NCBI GenBank assembly: GCA_934636105.1
Contig: CAKTZR010000016.1
Coordinates: 9,897 to 73,896 of the forward strand
Length of the DNA: 64,000 nucleotides
Direction of reading: 5' to 3'
Source of the DNA: an uncultured Clostridia bacterium
GTDB taxonomy: Bacteria > Bacillota > Clostridia > Christensenellales > Aristaeellaceae
In this document: in pieces, positions 54,601-62,865 of the stretch
How positions within the stretch are numbered: position 1 is the stretch's first letter
How the letters are laid out: the number at the start of each line of letters is the position of its first letter
Translations under genes and position numbers: made by a program
The notes under the pieces: model-generated
Seen by the model: the letters and a program-made list of their open reading frames with translations, nothing else
Database searches by the model: none
Told to the model about the DNA's origin: nothing

Positions 54601-55785
54601 ATGCGCGGAAAGATGCTGTTTATTTCAATGCTTTTGCTGATAATGTCGCTTTTTGTCGAAACGGCATCGGCGCAGGCCAACGTCGCTACGCTTGATGCTC
54701 TGATCGACGCGCTGAAGGGCAGCGAAGCGGATATCACAGTGACCAAGACCATTACGATTGATAAGAATGTTGCAATCGACGGGCAGGGAAAGACGGTCAA
54801 GCTCGAAGCCGATGCGTACATAAAGCTCATCGATTCGGCAGCATTTGAGCATATCACGATTGACGGCGGCAACCAGAAGCGGAGCACGCCGCTGGTCCTT
54901 GTTGGCGGCAACGGGGGTGTTACGCTGACGCTGGGAGACGGGGCGATCATACAGAATGCCCGGACGAGCGAAAATGGCGGCGCTATCGAACTGTCCAGCG
55001 CCAAACTTCAGATGAATGGCGGCAGGATTTTGAATTGCACGGCTCAAAACGGCGGAGGCATATATCTCGGCAGCGACTCGGTCGTTCAAAGGGATGACGG
55101 AATTATTTCCGGATGCAAGGCGGATGAAAATGGCGGCGCTATTTTTTCCTATGTTGACGGCGGCAGCAACGAGGTCAATCTGACAGGCGGAACGATTGAG
55201 GGGAACAGCGCGAAGATCGGCGGAGGCGTGTATATCAGTCGTTATACGCATGTCGAGCCGACGATTGCCCCCTCCTCGTTCAGGGCAGCGAAGCGCGCTT
55301 CTTCAGGGGCTGAATTCAACCGCACCGGCGGCACGCTCTGCGGCAATACGGCGACGGAGGGCGGCGCGGATTTGGCGTTCATGAACGGCGTGCTGGTCAG
55401 TTTGGGCGACGCACCGGAAGCGTACAATGGCTATGTGGTGGACGGCTGGTATTGGGACAGCCCCGGCCAGCGTTACTCGGATACAAACAAGAAGGCTTAT
55501 CAAAATGAAACAGACAATCTCTATTTGATTGCGGCGGTCAGCAACGTGCCTGTGCCTACGCCGACTGACGTGCCAGCGCCTACGCCGACGTCCACGTCTA
55601 CGCAGACTCCTGTGCTGACACCCACGCCGACCCCTGTGCCAACGTCTGCGCCGACACTCCAGCCGACTCCTCTGCCGGATCCATCGCACCTGCCGAAAAC
55701 CGGAGATGAGGAACAGCCGCTGCTCTGGCTGGCGGCGCTGGGCGGATGCACGGTGTTGTTGACGGCGCTTCGCAGAAAGAGATAA
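54601..55785 (+). CDS. LPKTG-anchored beta-helix surface protein
   Basis: The 394-residue protein has a signal peptide (residues 1-24, ending TASAQA). A right-handed beta-helix region follows (about 30-260) with repeated NGGAI / NGGGI / GGGVYIS turns. A Pro/Thr-rich stalk (about 315-360, PTPTxxP repeats) leads to the sorting signal LPKTG (364-368), membrane segment and RRKR tail. It should be fixed to peptidoglycan by sortase and project from the cell as an adhesin or carbohydrate-contacting protein. Base composition is lower in GC than its neighbours, and it has its own promoter and terminator. No sortase gene is in the window. Confidence 0.88.
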   Translation: MRGKMLFISMLLLIMSLFVETASAQANVATLDALIDALKGSEADITVTKTITIDKNVAIDGQGKTVKLEADAYIKLIDSAAFEHITIDGGNQKRSTPLVLVGGNGGVTLTLGDGAIIQNARTSENGGAIELSSAKLQMNGGRILNCTAQNGGGIYLGSDSVVQRDDGIISGCKADENGGAIFSYVDGGSNEVNLTGGTIEGNSAKIGGGVYISRYTHVEPTIAPSSFRAAKRASSGAEFNRTGGTLCGNTATEGGADLAFMNGVLVSLGDAPEAYNGYVVDGWYWDSPGQRYSDTNKKAYQNETDNLYLIAAVSNVPVPTPTDVPAPTPTSTSTQTPVLTPTPTPVPTSAPTLQPTPLPDPSHLPKTGDEEQPLLWLAALGGCTVLLTALRRKR

Positions 55786-55800
55786 AGAACTTATGGAATC

Positions 55801-55832
55801 AGAACGCGGTTTGATGACTGCGTTCTTTTTTT
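55801..55832 (+). terminator. LPKTG gene terminator
   Basis: AGAACGC / GCGTTCT stem followed by seven T. Confidence 0.85.
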
Positions 55833-55836
55833 GATT

Positions 55837-55859
55837 ACTAATTTGTTAGTATTGACTAA
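55837..55859 (+). promoter_or_regulatory. ACTAA/TTAGT operator array on the hydrogenase promoter
   Basis: ACTAA (55837-55841), TTAGT (55846-55850) and ACTAA (55855-55859) alternate in orientation with exact 4-nt spacers. Each neighbouring pair is a perfect dyad. The array overlaps the TTGACT -35. Confidence 0.6.
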
Positions 55860-55881
55860 TTGTCCTTCTATCTATTACACT
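55852..55881 (+). promoter_or_regulatory. Hydrogenase operon promoter
   Basis: TTGACT and TACACT are 18 bp apart, 50 bp before the first gene. Confidence 0.65.
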
Positions 55882-55931
55882 ATACGCAGATATATTTGTG
55901 TGTCTTTCACGAAGAAACATGGAGGCGTGAT

Positions 55932-57767
55932 ATGAGCAGACTGAAAATTGCGATCGAAAACGAGGCGGTTCAGACCGTAGAGCGTCTGTATAAGGATCTG
56001 GAACGCCGCATCGTGGCCAGCCCGCCCGGCATTTGCCCGGTGGATTTGGCGCTGAACTTCCTGCGGCTCTGCCATGCGCAGACCTGCGGCAAATGCGTGC
56101 CATGCCGCATCGGATTGGGGCAGCTGGCGACATATTTGGAGGATGTGCTCGACGGGCGGGCGACGATGGCGACGCTCGGCGAAATCGAGCGGCTGGCGAA
56201 GGATATCGAGCTTTCCGCAGACTGCGCCATCGGCACGGAGGCGGCGCGGATGGTGCTGCGCGGCCTGGACGGCTTCAAGGACGAATACATCGCCCATATT
56301 CAGACGGGTAACTGCACCTATCACATCAATCAGCCGGTGCCCTGCGTGGCGCTGTGCCCGGCAGGCGTCGATATCCCGGGCTACATCGCGCTCATCCGCG
56401 AGGGACGCTGCGCCGATGCGGTGCGCCTGATCCGCAAGGATAACCCGTTCCCGACGGCCTGCGCGCTGATTTGCGAGCATCCGTGCGAGGCGCGCTGCCG
56501 CCGCAACATGCTGGATTCCTCCGTCAACATCCGCGGGCTCAAGCGCTATGCGGTGGATAACGCGGGCGTTGTGCCTGCGCCTGTCTGCGGCCCGAGCACG
56601 GGCAAGCGCGTCGCCATCGTCGGCGGCGGGCCGAGCGGCTTGAGCGCGGCGTATTATCTCCAGCTGATGGGCCACAGCTGCACCGTGTTCGAGCTGCGGC
56701 CGAAGCTGGGCGGCATGCTGCGCTATGGCATTCCGAATTATCGCTTTCCACGCGAACGCTTGCAGGAGGATATTGACTGCATCCTTTCCACAGGCGTGGA
56801 GATCAAATACAACACGAAGATCGGCGAGGGCATCACGATTGACGACCTGCGCAAGGAATACGACGCGGTGTATGTCTCCATCGGCGCGCAGAGCGACAAG
56901 AAGGTGGGCGTTGAGGGCGAGGAGAGCAAAAACGTCTATTCAGCGGTCGATCTGCTCGGCTCCATCGGCAGCGATAACCCGCCGGATTTCACGGGCAGGC
57001 GCGTGGTCGTCATCGGCGGCGGCAACGTGGCGATGGACTGTGTGCGCTCGTCGCTGCGGCTGGGCGCAAGCGAGGCGAAGATCGTTTATCGCCGCCGCAA
57101 GGAGGACATGACCGCTCTGCCGGAGGAGGTGGACGGCGCGCTGGAGGAGGGCTGCGGCCTGCTTCAACTGCACGCGCCGCTCCGCATCGAGGCGGATGCA
57201 GACGGCAACGCCTGTGCGCTGTGGGCGCAGCCGCAGATCATCGGCAAAATCGATGCGTGGGGACGCGCGAAGGTCTCCCCGGCGGCGAAGGATCCGGTGC
57301 GCATTCCGGCAGATGTAGTGATTGTCGCCATCGGTCAGGGCATTGAAACGCGGCACTTTGAGCAGGCAGGCATCCCCGTCAAGCGCGGCAACCTTGCGGC
57401 TCTGCCGGACGGCATGGTGTCCGACCTGCCCGGCGTATTCGCGGGCGGCGACTGCGTAACCGGCCCGGCGACCGTCATCCGCGCGATTGCGGCGGGCAAG
57501 GTCGCGGCGGCGAATATCGACAATTATCTCGGCTTCAACCATCTGATTTCCGTGGATGTGGATATCCCTGCGGCCATTTCGGAGGACAAACACCACTGCG
57601 CGCGCGTCAACCTCAGCGAAAAGGACGCGCAGGAGCGCAAGGATAACTTTGACCACATCGAATGCGGCATGACCGCGCAGGAGGCGGCGCAGGAGTGCGG
57701 GCGCTGTCTGCGCTGCGATCACTACGGCTACGGCATTTTCAAAGGAGGCAGGGCGGCGATATGGTAA
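55932..57767 (+). CDS. Hydrogenase-linked GltD-type flavoprotein with NuoF-like Fe-S domain
   Basis: The 611-residue protein begins with a NuoF C-terminal-type 4Fe-4S domain (Cys52, 55, 58 and 98). It lacks the FMN/NADH part of NuoF. The rest is a GltD/NfnB-like module: two ferredoxin-type clusters (CPAGVDIPGYI; CEHPCEARC), FAD loop VAIVGGGPSGLSAAYY and NAD(P)H loop VVVIGGGNVAMDC. A Cys-rich tail (CGRCLRCDHYGYG) follows. It should pass electrons from NAD(P)H to the adjacent hydrogenase or back. ATG at 55932 follows GGAGG; the end overlaps hydA by 7 bp. Confidence 0.9.
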   Translation: MSRLKIAIENEAVQTVERLYKDLERRIVASPPGICPVDLALNFLRLCHAQTCGKCVPCRIGLGQLATYLEDVLDGRATMATLGEIERLAKDIELSADCAIGTEAARMVLRGLDGFKDEYIAHIQTGNCTYHINQPVPCVALCPAGVDIPGYIALIREGRCADAVRLIRKDNPFPTACALICEHPCEARCRRNMLDSSVNIRGLKRYAVDNAGVVPAPVCGPSTGKRVAIVGGGPSGLSAAYYLQLMGHSCTVFELRPKLGGMLRYGIPNYRFPRERLQEDIDCILSTGVEIKYNTKIGEGITIDDLRKEYDAVYVSIGAQSDKKVGVEGEESKNVYSAVDLLGSIGSDNPPDFTGRRVVVIGGGNVAMDCVRSSLRLGASEAKIVYRRRKEDMTALPEEVDGALEEGCGLLQLHAPLRIEADADGNACALWAQPQIIGKIDAWGRAKVSPAAKDPVRIPADVVIVAIGQGIETRHFEQAGIPVKRGNLAALPDGMVSDLPGVFAGGDCVTGPATVIRAIAAGKVAAANIDNYLGFNHLISVDVDIPAAISEDKHHCARVNLSEKDAQERKDNFDHIECGMTAQEAAQECGRCLRCDHYGYGIFKGGRAAIW

Positions 57768-59473
57768 ACGTGACAATCGACGGCGTGCGCGTGAGCGTAG
57801 AAGAAAATACCACCATCATGGACGCGGCGGCGGCGGTCGGCGTGCGCATCCCGCGGCTGTGCTATTTGAAGGATATCAACGAAATTGCGGCCTGCCGCGT
57901 GTGCCTGGTGGAGGTGGACGGCCACGAGCGCCTGCTGACCTCCTGCAACAACACGGTGACGGAGGGCATGGTCATCCACACGAACTCGCCCCGCGTGCGG
58001 CAGGCGCGCAGAACGAACGTGCAGCTGATTCTCTCCCAGCACGACTGCCGCTGCGCGGTCTGCGTGCGGAGCGGAAACTGTTCGCTTCAGCAGCTGGCCA
58101 ACGACATGGGCTGCATCGGCAATCCCTACGGCGAAAAGCCTGAAACCACTGGCTGGAACATGGATTTCCCGCTCATCCGCGACAACGCGAAGTGCATCAA
58201 GTGCATGCGCTGCATTCAGGTCTGCGACAAGGTGCAGAACCTCGGCGTGTGGGATGTGATGGGCACGGGCAGCCGCACGACGGTCAACGTCGCCAATGGG
58301 CGCAAAATCGAAGCGGCGGATTGCTCGCTGTGCGGCCAGTGCATCACGCATTGTCCGGTGGCGGCGCTCCGTGAGCGCGACGACACGGACAAGGTGCTTG
58401 AAGCGCTGCATGACCCGGACACGGTGACGGTGGTGCAGATTGCGCCCGCCGTGCGCGCGGCGTGGGGCGAGCAATTCGGGCTGCCGCCCGAAATTGCGAC
58501 GGAAAAGCGGCTGGCAACGATTCTGCGGCATATGGGCGTGGAATATGTCTTCGACACGAACTTTGCGGCCGACCTGACCATCATGGAGGAGGGCACGGAG
58601 TTTATCGAGCGCTTCACCCATCCGGGCAGCGCGCCGATGCCGATGTTCACCAGCTGCTGTCCCGGTTGGATGCGTTTTGTGAAGACACAGGCGCCCGAAC
58701 TGCTGGGCAATATTTCCACCTGCAAGTCGCCGCAGCAGATGTTCGGCGCGATCACCAAGACCTATTTTGCGGAAAAGATGGGCATTGATCCGGCGAAAAT
58801 CTGCTGTGTGTCGATCATGCCGTGCGTGGCCAAGAAGGATGAATGCACGTGGCCGGGCATGGACAGCGCGGGCACGGGGCGGGACGTGGATTATGTGCTG
58901 ACCACGCGCGAATTGGCGCGCATGATTCGCGCAGAAGCCATCGATCCGCGCGTCGTGCCGGAGAGCGCGTATGATTCCCCGCTGGGCGAATACACGGGCG
59001 CGGGCGTGATTTTCGGTGCGACCGGCGGCGTGATGGAAGCGGCGCTGCGCACGGCCTTTAAGCTGGTGACGGGCAAGAATCCCGGCCCGGACGTGTTCCG
59101 CGAGGTGCGCGGCATGAAGCCGTGGAAGGAAGTGGAATTCAACATCGGCGGCGCTGTGGTGCATACAGCGGTCGTTCATGGGCTGGGCAACGTGCGCAGG
59201 CTGATTGCGGCGGTTGAGCGCGGCGAAGTGCATTATGACTTCGTGGAGGTCATGGCCTGTCCGGGCGGCTGTGTCGGCGGCGGCGGACAGCCGATTCACG
59301 ACGGAGAGGAGTTCGCCGAAAGGCGCGCGCCCGTGCTGTATGACATCGACAAGAAGAAGCCGATTCGTTTCAGCCATGAAAACCCAGAGGTTAATCGGCT
59401 GTACGAAACCTATCTGGAAAAGCCGTGTTCCGAAAAATCGCATCATCTGCTGCATGTGGAGCATAAAATCTAA
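57761..59473 (+). CDS. [FeFe] hydrogenase, group A
   Basis: The 570-residue protein forms or oxidises H2. N-terminal Fe-S domains: a 2Fe-2S site (CYLKDINEIAACRVC), a His-ligated cluster (HDCRCAVCVRSGNC) and two 4Fe-4S motifs (CIKCMRCIQVC; CSLCGQCITHC). The H-cluster motifs are intact: TSCCPGW, MPCVAKKDE and MACPGGCVGGGGQP, followed by the small-subunit domain ending KSHHLLH. Its partner is the upstream flavoprotein. The maturases HydE, HydF and HydG are not in the window. Confidence 0.96.
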   Translation: MVNVTIDGVRVSVEENTTIMDAAAAVGVRIPRLCYLKDINEIAACRVCLVEVDGHERLLTSCNNTVTEGMVIHTNSPRVRQARRTNVQLILSQHDCRCAVCVRSGNCSLQQLANDMGCIGNPYGEKPETTGWNMDFPLIRDNAKCIKCMRCIQVCDKVQNLGVWDVMGTGSRTTVNVANGRKIEAADCSLCGQCITHCPVAALRERDDTDKVLEALHDPDTVTVVQIAPAVRAAWGEQFGLPPEIATEKRLATILRHMGVEYVFDTNFAADLTIMEEGTEFIERFTHPGSAPMPMFTSCCPGWMRFVKTQAPELLGNISTCKSPQQMFGAITKTYFAEKMGIDPAKICCVSIMPCVAKKDECTWPGMDSAGTGRDVDYVLTTRELARMIRAEAIDPRVVPESAYDSPLGEYTGAGVIFGATGGVMEAALRTAFKLVTGKNPGPDVFREVRGMKPWKEVEFNIGGAVVHTAVVHGLGNVRRLIAAVERGEVHYDFVEVMACPGGCVGGGGQPIHDGEEFAERRAPVLYDIDKKKPIRFSHENPEVNRLYETYLEKPCSEKSHHLLHVEHKI

Positions 59474-59478
59474 TTAAA

Positions 59479-59522
59479 AAATCGCCCGTGGTTGGATGAA
59501 ATCCAATCATGGGCGATTTGTT
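59479..59522 (+). terminator. Hydrogenase operon terminator
   Basis: AAATCGCCC / GGGCGATTT with an inner TGGTTGGAT / ATCCAATCA arm, followed by TGTTAT. Confidence 0.8.
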
Positions 59523-59560
59523 ATATGCAAATCAGACGGATTGTAAGCGTGAAGCGAAGG

Positions 59561-59612
59561 AAGGAGTCTGAGGAACTGAGTTCCTCAGGCGGGTTTGGGC
59601 GGCAGCTCAACG
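59561..59612 (+). repeat. Two-hairpin repeat, copy R5
   Basis: Stem CTGAGGAACT-G-AGTTCCTCAG (59568-59588) and hairpin TTGGGC-GGCA-GCTCAA (59595-59610, one G-T pair), ending ACG. It lies between converging genes and ends just before the stop of the next gene. Confidence 0.8.
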
Positions 59613-59613
59613 T

Positions 59614-59982
59614 TTACTCAAACGCGGAAAACTCGATCTCCTGAACACGCAGAAGCTCGTGTTCGCCCTCAAGCCCGTTAAACACATAGACCAGCGCATA
59701 GCTCGGCTGCATGTCCGGCACGACGACGGTCGTTTCGCACAGGAAGCAGTAATTTGTGCCCGCGACGACCTGCGTGCCCAGCAGCGCAATCGGCTTGTAG
59801 ACGCAGCCTTCAAGGCCCTCAAGCGCCGCGTTCAGCGCGTCCAGCGCTTCGGCGGGAATCTCGGTCGGGTTGTCGGTGTAAGCGCTCCAGCCGCCCAGAA
59901 TCGGTTCTTCCGCCAGCACGGGGAGGGCCAGCGCGGTCAGCAGCAGCGTGGCAAGGGTCAGAAACGCAAAAAGCTTTTTCAT
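59614..59982 (-). CDS. Secreted cystatin-like small protein
   Basis: The 122-residue protein has a clear signal peptide (cleaved near LPVLA-EEP, residue 24). The mature part starts with a GG pair (ILGGWSAY), then a long helix (EALDALNAALEGL) and the strand TQVVAGTNYCFLCE. GG near the N-terminus, one helix and QVVAG are the hallmarks of the cystatin fold, which inhibits papain-type proteases in eukaryotes. The second hairpin Trp is not evident. Inhibitor activity is inferred only. ATG at 59982 follows AAAGGATG. Confidence 0.75.
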   Translation of the reverse strand: MKKLFAFLTLATLLLTALALPVLAEEPILGGWSAYTDNPTEIPAEALDALNAALEGLEGCVYKPIALLGTQVVAGTNYCFLCETTVVVPDMQPSYALVYVFNGLEGEHELLRVQEIEFSAFE

Positions 59983-60088
59983 GATGAATCATCCTTTCAA
60001 TCGTTGTGTTTGAAGCGTTGAGTTTGCTTTGTACGTTCGTTTTCGCTTCGTACACCCTTTAGACGACCGAAAAGAAGAAAAGGTTCCG

Positions 60089-60415
60089 TCATTTGGAAAG
60101 TTTTTTTCGCGGCTTGGGCATAGGCAGTTCGCTGCATGTCGCTTCGGCCAGCGCGCAGAGCAGGTCGCGGTCATCCACAGACTCGATGAGCAGGCAGTCC
60201 TTCGCCCCGGGATAGGGCGGGGCCAGCGGGCAGTCGGGCACGAGCGCGCGCCCTGCCGTCGTCGGCTTCACAAAGAGCATGTCGTCGCAGACGGAGGCGA
60301 ACATCTTTCCGTTCAAATACAAGCCGTATTCGCCGAACATCTTTTTGTAGGCAACCGCACCACAGGGGGCGAGCTGGTCGGCGATATGCTGCACCAGTTC
60401 AAGACTTGAGGCCAT
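60089..60415 (-). CDS. TfoX N-terminal domain protein
   Basis: The 108-residue protein has the TfoX-N pattern (AYKKMFGEYGLYLNGKMFASV, then LFVKPT and YPGAKDCLLIES). Stand-alone TfoX-N proteins are common in Firmicutes and have no known role; only the enterobacterial Sxy/TfoX with both domains controls competence. Start follows GGAGG. The basic tail (KPRKKLSK) is short. Confidence 0.88.
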   Translation of the reverse strand: MASSLELVQHIADQLAPCGAVAYKKMFGEYGLYLNGKMFASVCDDMLFVKPTTAGRALVPDCPLAPPYPGAKDCLLIESVDDRDLLCALAEATCSELPMPKPRKKLSK

Positions 60416-60462
60416 AACCGAGCCTCCTTTGTTTTTTTAGAATGAGTATACCAGAAGATAAG

Positions 60463-60494
60463 CAAAAAGAAAAGAGCGCCCAAACGACGCTCTC
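60463..60494 (-). terminator. EamA transporter terminator
   Basis: On the minus strand AGAGCG / CGCTCT with a 9-nt loop is followed by TTTTCTTTTTGC. Confidence 0.7.
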
Positions 60495-60506
60495 GGGGAA
60501 ATGCGT

Positions 60507-61415
60507 TTACATATCGAATACGCCCATGATGACGATGCCGATGAACACCATCAAGATGGAAATATAGTGCTTGGCGCTCAGCTTTTCCTTGAGGAAAATG
60601 CGGCTCCACAGCACGGATGCGGCGCAATAGGAGGAGATAATCGGGGCGCTCATGGCGACATGTGCGCTGTCCGCCAGGGCGTAGATGTAGAAGAACTGGC
60701 CAATGGTCTCGCAGACCGCGCCGACGTACTTCGGCGCTTCCGTGCGCGGGGTCAGCTTCTCGTGCTTGACAAAGAGCACATACGCGCCGCAGAGCAGGCC
60801 CGCGACGAGGAAGGTCAGCTCGTAAGCGACGTTGGCGGAATCTTCGCTCAGGGTTTCGAGCACAAGGCTGTCCGCAAACGTGCCCGCCGCATCGAGAATG
60901 CAGTACGCAATCGGAAGCAGCAGCGCCAGCAGAGACTTAGCATATTTGTGGTTGCTCGCCTGCTGACGGGCCGCGCGCAGCTCGTCGTCCTCGGTCGCCT
61001 CGGTCACGCCCAGCGCGACCACGCCGACGGCAACCAGTGCGATGGCGACCAACTGCCACGCATTCATGTCGCCGATGCCGCTCATGGCGATCGTCGCGAT
61101 GGCCACCAGCGCACCGGAGGAATTGCAGATCGGGGAGGAGATGGACAGCTCGATGTAGCGCAGGCCGATGTAGCCCATCGCCATCGAAACGATGTAGAGC
61201 AGGGAAACCGGCAGATACGTCATGATGATCTGCATGTTGATTTCCACGCCGTTCACGAAAATTTCAAAACAGGCGTGCAGACCCATCACAATGCCGACCG
61301 CCATGACCATTTTCAGGTGCGCGGTTTTGTCGTTGGCCTCGCGGCAGCCAATCTTGGAAAACAGGTCAGAACCGCTCCAGCAGAGCAGCGCAATCACGGA
61401 AAACCAGAACCACAT
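60507..61415 (-). CDS. EamA/DMT-family transporter
   Basis: The 302-residue protein has ten hydrophobic segments in two five-segment halves, the drug/metabolite transporter fold. The halves are split by a hydrophilic stretch near residue 140 (TEATEDDELRAARQQASNHK). It probably exports or imports a small metabolite; substrate unknown. ATG at 61415 follows GAAAGGATG. Confidence 0.88.
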   Translation of the reverse strand: MWFWFSVIALLCWSGSDLFSKIGCREANDKTAHLKMVMAVGIVMGLHACFEIFVNGVEINMQIIMTYLPVSLLYIVSMAMGYIGLRYIELSISSPICNSSGALVAIATIAMSGIGDMNAWQLVAIALVAVGVVALGVTEATEDDELRAARQQASNHKYAKSLLALLLPIAYCILDAAGTFADSLVLETLSEDSANVAYELTFLVAGLLCGAYVLFVKHEKLTPRTEAPKYVGAVCETIGQFFYIYALADSAHVAMSAPIISSYCAASVLWSRIFLKEKLSAKHYISILMVFIGIVIMGVFDM

Positions 61416-61450
61416 ATGTTTGCATCCTTTCGAGTGTGTATAGATAATAT

Positions 61451-61503
61451 GGAAGGTGCAGGGAACTCAGTTCCCTGCTGGGATTTGGGGCAAAGCTCCA
61501 TCG
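61451..61503 (+). repeat. Two-hairpin repeat, copy R2
   Basis: Stem CAGGGAACT-C-AGTTCCCTG (61459-61477) and hairpin GGGGC-AAA-GCTCC (61487-61499, one G-T pair), ending ATCG. It is upstream of the EamA gene and downstream of the PLP-lyase gene. Confidence 0.85.
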
Positions 61504-61587
61504 TTTTTTAATCGCAAAACGAAAAATCGGGAGTCAGGGAGCGCAGCGTAACCTGACTCTGGAAGGGGGGTTTTGAAATTTAAAAAA

Positions 61588-62865
61588 TTACAAATTAACC
61601 AACCCGGCTTCAACCATCTTTTGCAGGCTCATCAGAATGCCGAGTTTGGCGTGAACCCACGTCAGGCCGCCCTGAAAATAGACGGCATATGGCGGACGGA
61701 TCGGGCCGTCGGCGGAAAGTTCGATGGAAGAACCCTGCACGAACGCGCCGGCCGCCATAATCACCTTGCTATCATAGCCCGGCATGTCCCCGGGAATCGG
61801 GGCGACATAGCTGTCCACCGGCGCGGCGGCCTGAATGCCGCGGCAGAAGGCGACCATTGCTTCCTCACTGCCCAGCTCGACCGCCTGAATGATGTCGTGG
61901 CGGGATTCGGTGGAATTGGGCACGACGCGGTAGCCGAGCTTTTCATAGATATTCGCGGCGAAAATCGCGCCCTTGAGCGCGCCGGAAACGACGATCGGGG
62001 AAAGAAAGAAGCCCTGATACAGCGCGGTCATGAGACCCAGATTCGCGCCGACCTCCTGGCCCAGACCGGGCGCGGAAAGGCGGTAGGCACAGCGCTCGAC
62101 GCAGGTCTTCGTGCCGCAGATGTAGCCGCCGATGGGGGCGAGTCCGCCGCCCGGATTCTTAATCAGAGAGCCGACGATCATATCCGCGCCGACGTCGCTC
62201 GGCTCGATGGTCTCCACAAACTCGCCGTAGCAGTTGTCGACCATGCAGATGATGTTCGAGCGGATGGACTTGACGAACGCGATCAGCTCGCCGATCTGCC
62301 TGACGGAGAGCGTCGGGCGGGTGGCATAGCCCTTGCTGCGCTGGATGGTGACCAGCTTGGTGCGCTCGTTGATGGCGGCACGAATGCCGTCGTAATCAAT
62401 CGAGCCGTCGGACTTGAGCGGCACTTCCGCATAGCTTACGCCGTATTCCTTGAGGGAGCAGGCGCTTTCACGGATGCCGATGACTTCTTCGAGCGTGTCA
62501 TACGGGCGGCCGACGGGGGAGAGCAGCTCGTCGCCGGGCAGAAGATTGGCGCTCAGCGCGACGGCCAGCGCATGCGTGCCGCAGGTGATCTGCGGACGAA
62601 CGAGCGCGGCTTCCGTGTGGAAACAGTCGGCGTAGACGCGTTCGAGCGTATCGCGGCCGACGTCGTTATAGCCATAGCCCGTCGTGCCCGCAAAACAGGC
62701 CACGTCCACGCGGTTTTTCTGCATGGCCGCGATGACCTTGGCCTGATTATACTCCGCCACGCGGTCGATTTCATCAAAACGCGGGCGCAGTGCGGCAAGC
62801 ACGTCCTCGCCGAAACGATAAACCGCGTCGAAGACGCCGTTTTGCGCAAAAACATTCTGATTCAT
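61588..62865 (-). CDS. Methionine gamma-lyase-family PLP enzyme (YnbB type)
   Basis: The 425-residue fold-type I PLP protein has the cofactor-binding Lys in VGSLIKNPGGGLAP and upstream GTHALAVAL and MVDNCYGEFVE motifs. This Firmicutes family (Met_gamma_lyase, once named aluminium-resistance protein) is predicted to cleave sulfur amino acids; its substrate is not settled. It overlaps the AbrB-type gene by 4 bp (ATGA), so the two form one operon. Confidence 0.9.
   Translation of the reverse strand: MNQNVFAQNGVFDAVYRFGEDVLAALRPRFDEIDRVAEYNQAKVIAAMQKNRVDVACFAGTTGYGYNDVGRDTLERVYADCFHTEAALVRPQITCGTHALAVALSANLLPGDELLSPVGRPYDTLEEVIGIRESACSLKEYGVSYAEVPLKSDGSIDYDGIRAAINERTKLVTIQRSKGYATRPTLSVRQIGELIAFVKSIRSNIICMVDNCYGEFVETIEPSDVGADMIVGSLIKNPGGGLAPIGGYICGTKTCVERCAYRLSAPGLGQEVGANLGLMTALYQGFFLSPIVVSGALKGAIFAANIYEKLGYRVVPNSTESRHDIIQAVELGSEEAMVAFCRGIQAAAPVDSYVAPIPGDMPGYDSKVIMAAGAFVQGSSIELSADGPIRPPYAVYFQGGLTWVHAKLGILMSLQKMVEAGLVNL

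Noticed and set aside
55836..55860. Rex operator on the hydrogenase promoter
   Set aside because: Only one half resembles TTGTTAA; the other half has about one matching base of seven. The ACTAA/TTAGT array fits better.
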